Both the position numbers and the translations under genes were made by a program. DNA of 64,000 nucleotides from Sinotaia quadrata (lineage: Eukaryota > Mollusca > Gastropoda > Architaenioglossa > Viviparidae). The notes under the pieces are model-generated. The model saw only the letters and a program-made list of their open reading frames with translations. It was not told the DNA's origin and searched no databases. Below, piece after piece: positions 1-12,564 of this stretch (the first letter of the stretch is position 1; every line of letters begins with the position of its first letter). The stretch is from the NCBI GenBank assembly GCA_028829895.1, contig CM054179.1, forward strand, positions 49,497,391 through 49,561,390, given 5' to 3'.

Positions 1-220
1 ATACTTTTCGGGAGTCCAGCTAGAAATTTAATTTTAATTAATTTTGTTTCACCCAAGGTGCCACACTGAAGCATTTCACTACTAAGCATTGGCTGGCAGT
101 TATTTGAGGGGGTGGGGGGGAATGTATAGTGGAGACAGGTGGATTGGGAGAAATGGTCCTACACACACGAATCTTTGCTTGCAAGAAAATTTCGTAGGGC
201 TATTTCAGCTCGTGACAGGA

Positions 221-640
221 GACTGGTTTAATAAGACTGTGTGAGTGAAGACTGGTTTAATAAGACTGGTTTAATAAGACTGTGTGAGTGAAGACTGGAT
301 TAATAAGACTGTGTGAGTGAAGACTGGTTTAATAAGACTGTGTGAGTGAAGACTGGATTAATAAGACTGTGTGAGTGAAGACTGGTTTAATAAGACTAAG
401 TGTGAGTGAAGACTGGTTTAATAAGACTAAGTGTGAGTGAAGACTGGATTAATAAGACTGTGTGAGTGAAGACTGGTTTAATAAGACTAAGTGTGAGTGA
501 AGACTGGTTTAATAAGACTAAGTGTGAGTGAAGACTGGTTTAATAAGACTAAGCGTGAGTGAAGACTGGTTTAATAAGACTGTGTGAGTGAAGACTGGTT
601 TAATAAGACTAAGCGTGAGTGAAGACTGGTTTAATAAGAC
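221..640. repeat. minisatellite, 29-31 bp unit, about 14 copies
   Basis: Tandem copies of GAAGACTGGTTTAATAAGAC followed by TGTGTGAGT or TAAGTGTGAGT; two unit-length classes are interspersed. It explains the whole interval. No coding potential is seen. Confidence 0.95.
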
Positions 641-2179
641 ATTGAGATAGGAAGGCCATTATGTGTATGTGCACGTGCGCGTGTGTGTGATGAAGGAAAA
701 AGTAACATCCTAATCATAATGAATCATTCTTAACATGCATTAAGCTAATGGCCAGAATGATATCTAATGGTCAAGAGTTTATCATTTTTTTCTTTCTGGA
801 GATGACTCGCCATGCATGACTGATCCTGCTTAGCACGCGAGACTTTGCCAATTGTTTTCCTGCAGCACCACTTTGCAATTATGTGGGGATGTTTACTTCT
901 GTAAGACCGACCCTACAGCAAACCATATCTTCATATCCAAATCTTAGACAATAAAATCATTGTTTTGGGATAGGATTTATGTTATCCTTCACACGTCTCC
1001 AGTGAGTTCATCAAACAGTACCGATTTCAATGGGCTTAGTGATAAAGCTGTGTATCAGTAGGATAGAAGACTGTAAATAATCACTGATCATTATATCCTT
1101 TTAAGGGCAAACAAATCTCTCTGAGAGAGCAACACAGCTGCAGCACGGCAAAGAGCAGAACGAAAACGCGTCTGTACAAATGTACGAAAATGAACTGCAT
1201 TTCCTGTCTGGACATTTACACACAATCCTGGATTGCACAATACCTTCTTCTACCCATCAAACATAGGGTGGATATGCAGACAGGGAAAACACCACCAAAA
1301 GCCACCTTCACCTTGGATAGACCCTAATGTGTAGACCACTAACAAAATAAATCCAGACTCAACAGTTCCAAACTAACAGATATTAGTCACTAGTCAGTCA
1401 CCAGAAAGACAGAGACACAAAGACACAACGCAAGCACGGCTCAAATGATCCACCAGTCCTGGTAAAGGAAACAGCAGGGACCATCACTGAAAAAGATGAC
1501 ACATAAAATGGCAGATGAAGGGCATAAACTGAAATGTAAACAGAGAAATTAACTCAGCAACAAGAGCAAAAGTTTAAAGTGACTACAGAAATCAGTGACA
1601 ACATGAAAAACATCACATTTCCAACAACAACCACAAGTACTAAAACAACAGAAAGACAGGCTGCCCAAATGTGTGTTAGTACTACACAAACTTCATTACA
1701 TGACAACACACCAAAATCGTCACCACCACCCACACGGAAATCTGCAACAATCAGTAAGTTCCCACCAGCTTCCTATGGTGGCTCCACATACAAATCATAC
1801 CAACAAAAATAGTCACCAAACAGAGGAAATGGAGCCTAAAAACACCCCCTAGAATAGATATCACTGGTAGTCTTCTCCAAAAATTAAAACTGTAAGCAAA
1901 CTAATGATAATAATAAAAACAATAACTCTAAGCGAATTGTGTCAACATGGAGGTCAATGGTGACCTAAAGACAACAAGCAAAACATCAACACAATGCACT
2001 TTCCACTGGAAAGGAAGCCGATGGTGGAATGGTGGAACAACGCATACACTGGACCCAAGGTACCACGTGATCCATACCACTGACAGTTGCATCTAGGGTA
2101 CAAACACTGCCAGTTTCAACCTTCAACCATAGCTCTACAAGTGCCCAACTGGAGATTTTGTAAAAGTTAAAAATTGTAA
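641..2179. other. non-coding or decayed sequence with one Thr/Ser-rich open frame
   Basis: No recognisable gene. A plus-strand frame at 1579-1812 (TTG/ATG start, 77 codons) reads as Thr/Ser/Pro-rich, with FPTTTTSTKTTE and KSSPPPTRKS, then a stop. Together with the open frame at 2180-2404 it could be remnants of a neighbouring gene on the plus strand, but frames are interrupted and no splice sites tie them together. The plus strand is A/C-rich here, which by itself favours Thr, Asn and Pro codons. Confidence 0.4.
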
Positions 2180-2404
2180 AAAAAGGAGGGAGGGGGAAAG
2201 AATAACACTTGCTATGGAAACCAGCATGAGTCCCCATCAGACAGTCCTGCAAACGTTGTTGAGAATTCTGATCATGATAATGCCTATAAAGATAGTGAAA
2301 TACACACTCAAAAGGTATCATTGGCCACTTCTTCTATAAGTGGAACTTGGGCTACTGAGGCAGAAAACATGAAGACAGTCAGTCTTGGACTTGTTTATTT
2401 TTGA
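2180..2404 (+). pseudogene. possible terminal coding fragment, unidentified
   Basis: Frame open for 74 codons to a TGA at 2402-2404 with no initiating Met at its start. Its content (HESPSDSPANVVENSDHDNA, then YKDSEIHTQKVSLATSS) looks like a disordered cytoplasmic tail rather than random AT-rich translation. No family is recognised. It could be the last exon or a broken remnant of a plus-strand neighbour convergent with the Kirrel gene, or chance. Confidence 0.25.
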
Positions 2405-5320
2405 AAGTGAAATTCTTTATTTGTGTAATTGTTTTCTAATCTTTAACCACAACGATTTATGTTATATTTAGTAGTCGGATATATCATACTTATCATAGAT
2501 ATAATTTCATTGTGAGTGGGAGGAATCTATTTTTGGGTAACCAAAGAGATAGAGAAAAAAACATTCAAAATTCTCATTTTGAATTTTTTTTTTTATTTTA
2601 TGCATGCTCAAACTCACTCAAACTATGAAAAGTATTTTTTTAAAAATAAAGCTAATGTAAAAATACTTTGTATAAAATAGTGGACAAAGGAAAACAAGTC
2701 ATGGTCATGTAAAATATTTTATTTCACATGTCAGTCTGAACTGATGCAAATGACCACAGTCAAACCTACATGATATGCAACTGCATACAAAGGCATGTGT
2801 GTATTTACACTGAAAATTGTGAAATGATATACAAGAAAAGATAATTTTGGAAAAAATAAAATAACATTGAATATATATTTTTTCTTTGTATGAATCATAC
2901 TTAATATGATTATCTAAGCTGGCTTATGAAAGATAACAAGGAAAAGTGAGTCACATTTTATGTGAAGAGATGCATGCGTCTATTTAAACTACTTTTTTTT
3001 CATTCTTTCTCTGCTGTCTTTCAGAGTTGTGTATAAGACAGTTTTCATGCACATTAAACAAACTATACAAAAACAATTTCCCTGACAAGTGACTGAGCAT
3101 TGATTAAAAATTTGAGAATACAGATGTTTATTTTTATTGATTAAATGGATTTTTTGCTATTGAACACTTTTCTAAAATATGAATCTGTTAACTGTTAAAT
3201 AAAAATTAAGTGGGATGGTAGCAGGGAGATGAATGGTCACTTAAGAACAAGTTCATCTCCAAAGTAAAATACCCCCCACCCCACCCATCCCCGTAAAAAA
3301 GGAAAAAAAAAATCATTGTAACAATCTTTAGAAATGCTCAGACTTGCTGCTGTTTTGAGATAATATTTCACTTAATAATTGAAACTGTCATGTTTAAACA
3401 ATCAAATATTGTGAAATTACAAACTAAGTTATTAGAAATAATAAGCATAAAAATAAATTAAGAGCACAACCAAAAGAATCATATAATAACAGAATAATTA
3501 ACACAATTATTTCACTCCAGATAAAAGACAAAAATGGAAACATGTGAATCAAACAAATAATAATGAAGGCAAACATAATTTTGTATACTAGTTTATGGTG
3601 GGCATTTAGGTTTAAAAAAAGTTATCGTTAGAAACTGTAAGTCATCACACCCACCTCAACCACACCAAAATAAATAAATAAACTAAATTAAAATAAAATT
3701 AAAGAATAAATAATTACATATTCATGTTAGTATCATGACTGGTTATTATCTTCATAATAAATACTAATCTTCTTTTTCTTCTTTTAATTATTATTATTTG
3801 GCGTGTTTAGTATACTCATTAAATTCTGATAATTGGATGAATAATTAATGTATAACAGAAATGGGTATTCCAGCACTTACTAACAAACATACACACTTTC
3901 ACCAAACTGCACTCTCATAAGATATGTATTACAATCACATTATTAAACTTCAAGGTAGTAAACATGAAATATCTTCAATGCAATGAATAAATTAATCTAC
4001 ATATATTCTTCTGTTTTTTTAGTGCAATTAACACCTAAACAAATTTAACAAAAATAAAAATACAGGAAAAACTTATCATAAATTCAAAATAAAAGAAATA
4101 AAAATATCTTTTCATTGAGTTAGATTTTAAAAAATGATCCTAGACTTAAGTGTAAATACAAGTAAAAATGATTATTTTGTCTATGTAAACCAGATGGTAC
4201 TATAATGAAATTCATATGTCAGTTTTGGACTAAAACTGCTAAATTAAAATTGGTTTATCAGACATAAACAGCAAAAAAATTTTCATTTAATGCTCTAAAG
4301 CATTTTATAAACATGCAAATATTAATTTAAAAAAATCAACCTAAGAATATTGGTAGTTGTTGATTCAGAGTGGAAAGATTAGTGTTTAAAGTGTTGAAAA
4401 CATTGAAACCCTGTCAAAGAGTTTTGTAAATTAAAAGTGAATTCAAATAACAGAATATGATGTAAATTCAATTCCCCCTAAATTTGAAAAGGAAAGTGGG
4501 AAAACAATACAAATAAATGGGGAAATATGAGAACATACAAATTCTTTTGTGCCCAAGAACATAATTTTACAATATTAATAAAGAACCTTTTATTGTTTTC
4601 TTATTTTTAAATGACATAAATTAGTGCTCATAATAGGCAATGGTACTTTGAAAATGACCAATTTGTTATCATTTTCTTGTAGAGCACTTAATCATGACCT
4701 ACATTATTCTGCATTTTAAGAAATTTTATGAATAACAAAACAAAAATGCACACATGCACAAACTCATTATGAAATACCTTGATTAACTAGGCTTTAAAAA
4801 AAAACAACAAACTTTAAAAATGCAAAAACAACCAACCTTATTAACATTACTATCAATGTACTGCTGCAAGAAACAGACTAGCAAAACAGTCTTTTCAAAT
4901 CAACAATTTATATGAAGTTCACCATAAAACAGAATTGCTAAGTTCAACACAAAACAAAGAATATGCAATGTTCTTCACATAACAGACTAACAAGTTCAAC
5001 ACAAACAAATGATATGAAAATACTTCCCAGAATGAACAGAAAACCTCGCATTCTTCATGTAAAAAAAAAAACAACCCCACAAAAAACCCCAACACAAATA
5101 AACCCCAATGAAATGAAAATAAAAAATTAACCAAAACTAAAATAAATTTGCATTAGTAATGGTTTGTTCTAACTTATGGATTAACCCTGTGGATTCAAAC
5201 AAGTAAATCAGATTACTATTGTGTATCTGTTGGGATAAAAATACTTAGTATGTAGGTGTTCCTATGTACCAAATATATAGTACGGGTGATTTTTTTTTTA
5301 GTAAAATAAATAAACTGTGC
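2405..5320. other. very AT-rich non-coding DNA
   Basis: No exon, RNA gene or transposon is recognised. The stretch is strongly AT-rich with many A-runs on the plus strand. All ORFs are short and low in complexity. It may be distal 3' UTR or intergenic sequence; nothing decides between them. Confidence 0.6.
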
Positions 5321-5675
5321 TCTTGTGCACCAAAATACTTAGTTAAACAGTATTTCTTGTACACCAAAATATTTAGTTAAACAGGTGTTCTTGTGCACAA
5401 CAATACTTTGTTAAACGGGTTTTCTTGTGCACAACAATACTTAGTTAAACGAGTCTTCTTGTGCACAACAATACTTAGTTAAACGGGTCTTCTTGTGCAC
5501 AACAATACTTAGTTAAACGGGTCTTCTTGTGCACAACAATACTTAGTTAAACAGGTCTTCTTGTGCACAACAATACTTAGTTAAATGGTTCTTCTTGTGC
5601 ACAACAATACTTAGCTAAACGGGGTCTTCTTGTGCACAACAATACTTAGTTAAACGGGTGTTCTTATGTGCCAAA
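5321..5675. repeat. minisatellite, about 34 bp unit, 10 copies
   Basis: Tandem copies of CTTCTTGTGCACAACAATAC followed by TTAGTTAAACGGGT, more diverged at the left end. Each unit carries the palindrome GTGCAC. Confidence 0.95.
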
Positions 5676-8600
5676 GTACACACTTACAAAAATCTTGGGC
5701 AGATAGTTTGCATTAAAAAAAATATATATATAATCAAAACTAATAAACCTGACTTAATAATTAAGATGAACAAAATATATCAGAACATTTGAATTAAGAT
5801 ATTAAATTATACATTGCATATATTAAAATGAAAAAAAGTACTTATATATAAGTAACCGTTTTGTGCATTTCATTTATACATTTTTGAAAAAAACTTAATT
5901 ATTTTCTGTCATTCAAAAACATTTTTATTTCAGCTATAAATGCCATCTTCAGCTTTAAGATACAACCTACTTAAGCTGAAAATATATCAAAATAAGGTAA
6001 GCTCACATAATACTTTTAATGTTAACAGGTGTAACATAAAATGTTACAAATATTCAGAATTTAAGTTTATTTGATATATTATGATCAGATACAAAATGCT
6101 CATGTACTTCATTTGTTCATTTTAAAAGTATTTTAATGATTCAGAATTAACAGAACAGGTGAATAAACGTTTTAAACAACAGCATATCGTGTGCTTGGAA
6201 ATGACTATGTAATGATTAGTATTGGGTTGTCTGTATAGAAATATTAATCAATGATTACATGAAATAAAAATATTTAGCATCATACTATAAATGTTTTACA
6301 ATATGGATGTGGATGTACTGAATACACAAACAAGCAAATGAATAAACAGTCCTTCTTAAATTAATAATTACAACCTATCAGGCACATAAATACAGAAATA
6401 AATAAGTGAAAATAAAATAATGTACGGACTAGATGTCTATGATTGCATAAGTATTTGTTGCAGAATTGTTTATTCTTGTTTTTATTTGATACTTTTATTA
6501 GTTATTAGTTACACTTTTACCCATCATCTACAGCTGACCACAAAGTGGTAATGTCAAGACAGGTTTTTCTTCAACTCCTGTCACACTCATTTCACACATA
6601 TGAAAACTGGCAACATTACTTTAATAATGTTTGTCAGTACTGTTTCAACACCACTTATGCAAAAACAAAACTTGGGTGAAATAAATAGGAAAAAGAAAGA
6701 TATTTGTGTATTTAAATATATAATATATATATACACACACACATTCAATTAAGGAAAAACATAAATTAAAGAACCAAAGTCAAACTATTTAAAAGCAATT
6801 ACACCATGTCAATCTGCAGTAAATATAGACTCCAGTTCCTTATTAAGAACTGAATTAGAAATGGATGAAAACAAAATAAAAATTAATAAAAAAAATACAT
6901 GTACTACAATTGAAAACTAATAATTACAAAATGTAAAGTAAAAACAGCTTAATGCAATATAAAACTTTAGCAAATACTTATTTAGCACAAAATTCTGGTG
7001 AATGAATTATTGAGTATAACATTTCTGATGATCTAAAAACATTTACTGCTTCAATTTTTTTTCAATAGTTAAATAATATTTAATCTGAACACAGACGGTG
7101 TGTGCAGAGGCCAAAATATTTTTCTGTGATAAGTTTAATCAGTTGAATATTCTACTTTCAGTTTTGTCTCAATCCCATTCCAGAAGGGCAAATGATCAAT
7201 GAAGCAAAGAGAGAATAGTTGACACAAATAATATTATTACTGGTAATAATAATAAATTATTATTAAATATATTTTAACACTTAAAGTACTGCAAATAAGA
7301 ATTGATATGAATAAATGTTTGAAAGTAGAACTGAAAAACAACTGAGAATTTTACTGCTGCCTCAGACATTAAAAATTATTAAATTGTCAAGATGATATAA
7401 TATGATCACCCAGATACGCTTTAGTCATTTGAGCTGTTAGATGCAGAGGACAAACAAAATGTCCCATGATGTAGCAATATTATTCAAAGTAAGGACTATG
7501 CAAATGAGAGGTCCTCCGATGTAATACATATGATATTCAGACAAACCTCACAAATGAGATGACTTTAATCAATTAAGTGAAACTCTGTTTCTCTAATAAG
7601 ACTATGTAATAATTTCACCAAGGAGATACATTTCCATTCAAACCATCTGGAGCAAAAACAAAATAATGATTATATTTTTGTAATGTTGTATTATTTGGAG
7701 CAAATTCTCAAGGTTAGGCTTCATTGCTTATGCCAGCATAAGCTATCAGCGCATAAATGTTGATTCTGGAATATATCAAAGCACAGATATGTTTCTTACA
7801 AGAAAAGGAGAAAATAGAATACACTGGAAGTATAAAGCTAGTAAGATTTTTAAAACAAATTTTACTACTACATGATTAATGTAAATCAATTGGCCAATGA
7901 AGTTACAGACCTCATGCAGTATGAGATATTAAGATTTAAAGGTACTTTGTATACTAAAATATTAATCATGACTAGCATTACTTGAAACAAAACACCTTCA
8001 CTCCTCTATATGACAGCCTAAATCATCTTGATTTTCTACAGATGTGAGGTGCACAGATGATGCATTCTTTTGTGCTGAACAAGGTATCACTAAAGTCTAT
8101 CATGACTTATAGATTAATGAATGCATCCACAACCCAGAACTACCTATGTGGAAAAAAATAATTGTTACTTAATCACTAATCTGTAGGCAACAACATATTT
8201 AATGACTGAATTAAATCCACAATGCATGGGAGATAACATTTGTATTGGCTGTGTCTTACTTTATCTACTATCCACAGAGAGCCTGTATATCCTGCACACA
8301 ACTATGATTTAAGGAAAAAGTAACTATGAAAGAAAGTTTGAAATTGGTATCTTCCCACTTTAGAAAGTGCTATAGTTATTAACTTGATTCTATTCAATAA
8401 ACAAAATTATATGAACTCTCAGTGCTTAACAAAGTGCTTTTCAGTCTGGAACAATTACCTGTTTGGGTGAGCACTCCTATTCTGAGAATTTTAATAAATG
8501 CATTAATTTTGATTTTATAATATTTTATATAATAGTATACAATTTTAACTCTGAAAAGTGCTGAATGCTTGACCTTACCACTTTGCATTCAATTTATTGT

Positions 8601-9420
8601 TATTTTAAAAAAAATAGACTGTGAATTAAGTGAATTGTACTGATTAAATGGAATGTAGAATTAATTAATATACTATCTGACCTACTCAAGTACTTCTTCA
8701 GATTTCTAATCATATAATTTCTTATTCCCTTAAGAAAAAAATGCAATAATGACTGTGAGATGATAAAATGGGTGAAGCATATATAAATATTGATAAACAT
8801 GAACTAGATTAGAAACTATCCTAGATTTTACTAATTTTAAAAACATTACAAAAGTGCTGTGGATAATTATGTCAAAGCTATAGAGATACAAAACTGAACC
8901 TTTTATACTTTTAAAATAAAGGTTTGGAGACTAAAGTCTGAAGATGGACAAAGGCATACAGCTAAAAGTATGAGAACTTGTAATATCTATACTGTCTGTC
9001 TATATTAGACTCTTGAAACATATTGACTCTGCACTGAAAGATCAGCTATACCAAAAATAACCCCAAACAAAGGGGTATATAGTTTTTGCTACAATAAAAA
9101 CTAAGCATTAGTTTGTGGCTGCATTTAATCAGTTAATGGTATTTATTTTTGTGGTGCTTGGGCAGGATGATGCATCTAGCCAGTGATAGACTCGAGTATT
9201 GATTGAAGTGAGGGGAGGTGCAGTAAGATAATGTGCTTTAGAGCAAGACCATTTGCCATTTGTTTATATTAACTGTAACAAAAGGGGACATAGAGAAAGA
9301 GTCATAGATGTCTGTTGTTCAAGTCAGATTGGTGTTAATCTGTTATATGGAGTTAGGCAGCATGCTTTATCTTAGATAATCCACAGTATGGATGCTTAAA
9401 TAACAAAGAGTGACCTTGAT
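5676..9420. other. very AT-rich non-coding DNA
   Basis: Continuation of the AT-rich block, with short (TA)n near 6720. No coding, RNA or mobile element signal is seen. Confidence 0.6.
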
Positions 9421-9552
9421 TTTGCCCAGAAATTTAAAGGAGTGTAAACTGATTGATTAAGCATTTTGCCCAGAAATTTAAAGGAGTGTAAACTGATTGA
9501 TTAAGCATTTTGCCCAGAAATTTAAAAGGAGTGTAAACTGATTGATTAAGCA
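9421..9552. repeat. 44-bp tandem repeat, 3 near-identical copies
   Basis: Copies begin TTTGCCCAGAAATTTAAAGG at 9421, 9465 and about 9509; the third has one extra base. Near identity implies recent duplication. Confidence 0.95.
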
Positions 9553-10231
9553 TATATCTTAATGTTTGCTGACCATTTTCAATAGTCTGTGTCACTGAGT
9601 ACTGAAATTCACAGTTCAGTAATTTTAAAAAGAACATGAACTTGTCCCACTTGAACATAAATATGGAGGAAAAAAATGAAACACAATCATCATGATATAC
9701 ATAACAGTACAGGAAAACTCACACACTCTGATATAATTTAATATTAGCTACATAGTGAATTATAATTATTTTAATGATTGTAATTTTTAAAAATTTAATA
9801 ACAAGAAATGGCATAGTAACTGACCATTGGGCACAATAACAGCATAAACTGGACTACTGTTTTTGCATTTTAAAATATATACATTTACAATAACAAACAC
9901 CACAATGATGAAAGAAAAAATATTTTTGAAAACCATATTTATGCACATTATAAATTTGCATCTTTTTGGTTAATGTGTGTGGCTCAACACTAATGCGTGC
10001 AAATAAACAAACAAACAAGCAAACACTGACAATAAAACAGATGGGAAGAAATAGGAGACGGAACTGAGGTTTCGGGGGTTTCTTTTGCATCATAAGTAAA
10101 ATATTTATTTTAATATTTGAATGGGTTTGGATATAAAGCTGCAACGTATGACCTTTGAAGTGGGATCAAGGGAGACAAATTGCTGGCTTTCACTAAACAT
10201 TTGCTTGGACCTTCGGTTACATTCTTTAAAG

Positions 10232-11064
10232 TTTTAGACCAGGGGTGCACAAACTCCGGCCCGCGGGCCATATCCGGCCCGCGAAGAGTTGCCGAGTGGC
10301 CCGCCATGTCAAACTAAAAAGTCAAATGTTTACTCATACACTGAGTGATTTGAAACCAAAGCAGCACCTCCTGACCCATTTTTCCAGGCGCTCCGTGCAG
10401 ATGATGTCTGCCCGCTGACATATCACTCACAGAGGCAAGAGAAAAAAGCTATACCAAGATAGGCAGCAAACCCCACACATATATGCTTGCCTCTTCCTGT
10501 AATATGGTTGGTCAGTAGCTGTTAAGCCTTAGTGTCCGATCTACCACATTCTGTTGTTTATTTTGATTATATTTTTGTGACAAAATGGCAGCTAATCGTA
10601 AAAGAAAAGTTGACAAGGAAAACCGGCAGTTTAATGATGACTTGATAATGCACTTGTCCACACCAGCATACTTGGCAGCACATACTGCTGCAAACAGGCT
10701 TTCTCACAGATGAAACTGAACAAAAGCAACACCTGCGGTCAGCTGACTGATGATAATCTGGAAGCAATTTTGCATCTTTCAACGTCAAACATCAAGCCTG
10801 ACATTTTGAAGCTTGCAGATGACATGCAGCACTATCCATCACACTGACTTTGTGAAAGTTGACATATCATAACATTTTTAGAATGAGTCTTAGTATACAA
10901 CTTCTTTGTCATAATTATAGTCTTAATCATCATTTGTGTGTTCTTAGATGTAATGTTGCTTATATGGGACGATTTTGATCTTCACTTTTTTGTGGCCCCC
11001 GACGGTTTCGACAAGTCAGATTTTGGCCCCCGACTCAAAAAGTTTGTGCACCACTGTTTTAGAC
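10232..11064 (+). mobile_element. non-autonomous hAT-type DNA transposon with target-site duplication
   Basis: The element spans 10240-11056 (817 bp). Terminal inverted repeats are CAGGGGTGCACAAACT at the left and CAGTGGTGCACAAACT (reverse complement of the right end), 15 of 16 identical. It is flanked by an exact 8-bp duplication TTTTAGAC at 10232-10239 and 11057-11064; 8-bp duplications and CAG(G/T)GGTG termini are hallmarks of the hAT superfamily (Charlie-like group). Subterminal CCGGCCCGCGGGCC at the left and TTGGCCCCCGAC near the right are also characteristic. Inside are two fragments of a transposase gene, so it is internally deleted rather than a MITE without coding remnants. Confidence 0.93.
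10585..10847 (+). pseudogene. internally deleted hAT transposase remnant
   Basis: From ATG at 10585 the frame reads MAANRKRKVDKENRQFNDD, resembling the start of transposases of the GTF2IRD2/ZBED-like hAT group (basic RKVDxExRxF). After about 20 codons it jumps, in a shifted frame, to QAFSQMKLNKSNTCGQLTDD and NLEAILHLSTSN, matching the hAT C-terminal dimerisation region (pattern F S x M K x x K S, L T D x x L), then TGA at 10845-10847. The catalytic core is absent, as expected for a non-autonomous copy. Confidence 0.82.
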
Positions 11065-12502
11065 TAAAGCTGTCACATTTGCGACTTTGCGACCAGAGAT
11101 AACTCTGCAGATCAATTCGGGTCCATTTAATACAGTGTTCTCCCTTCTAAACCGATTATATACAGTTACACGATCAACCACTCAGTCGGTACGCAAAAAA
11201 TCGGCAGCTTTCGATAACCCCTTCATCCCAAATTTGTTGCAAACTTTTCTTTTCCATACCTCCCTTCCAATACGTAATTATATATATATTTTTTTTATTG
11301 ATTTGTATTTATTATTTATTTGTAAAAAAAAAAAATTGTATTTATTGATCGTACCTATATGCATTCGTTTCCACCGTATTATTTACCGAATGATTACGAA
11401 ACAATTTATCATATCAAACCAAAATACAATTCAAAGAAACCACGATCTGCCGTTTCCATTTTTTTTCCTTACATCATTATTAGATGACGCAAAATGGAGA
11501 GAAAAAGTTTAACGTTTACAGAGAAAATAATAAATTAAATAAAATTTAAAGTTCACAATGGACGTCACGTCACTCTTCGCGTACGTTAAAAAGAAAAATT
11601 TAAAAAATCTAAAAATGAATTAAATAAATAAACATGTGCATAATAAATTATGCTACACAGGTGAACTGTACAGTTTGCTGAACGCTTGCATTTGAACAGT
11701 CAACGCACCTTGAAACACAAACTGGATATGATGCAAACAACACAATCGATTACAACACACACGCAACGCATATCGTTCCATATATGACCTCCGAGAGAGA
11801 CTTTTGAACTACATGACATCCAATTCAAAAGAGAAATGGTAGATTACCACAACAGACCACAAAGAGGCAGAAATTTTGATTTTTAAAATATCAGATATTC
11901 AACACGAGGCTTTATCACATTTTTTGAGGGAGTTATGGATGTGTTCGACTATTGTTCTTCTTTTAGCAGTTGCCTCGAAACAAAATAATTCAATTTATAT
12001 GCTAAACGTATCAATAAATAGGGTGAGAAAGAACTATTTTGTTGTTGTTATAAGTTTGCTTAAAATAAAAAATTATAAATATATTTTAATATGGCGTCAA
12101 ACAATAAGTGCATACTCTCGTTTGATTCCGGCAACGAGTAATACAGGTTTAATATGAATGCTTCCCTGATGATGCACGTTGTGAAATAACACATAATGAC
12201 GAAGCTAACGTGTCTTGGCGAGTCATACCTTTAAAGAGTTGATACTGTGTGCACGTGTACCTTACATGTCAATATTGTACACTAGTGCGGTCTTTGTGTG
12301 GTTATGCACCTTGAGCATAATTGTGCCTTCGACTAAATATTCAGTGACGTCACTGTACACTTTAGTTAAAGGCGTCATAAGAAACACAATAGCCTTTTCT
12401 GACTGAGAATTCAGACGTTGACAGATAAGTTTCAAGGTGTTTTCCCTTTGTATAAACGATTTGGACGTAACGGCTTGGAAGGGCTAAGGTTCTGAAGCTT
12501 TT

Positions 12503-12564
<62 letters not shown>

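Noticed and set aside
5321..5675. Regular 34-bp repeats resembling a CRISPR array
   Set aside because: Units are directly tandem without unique spacers, and the genome is animal.
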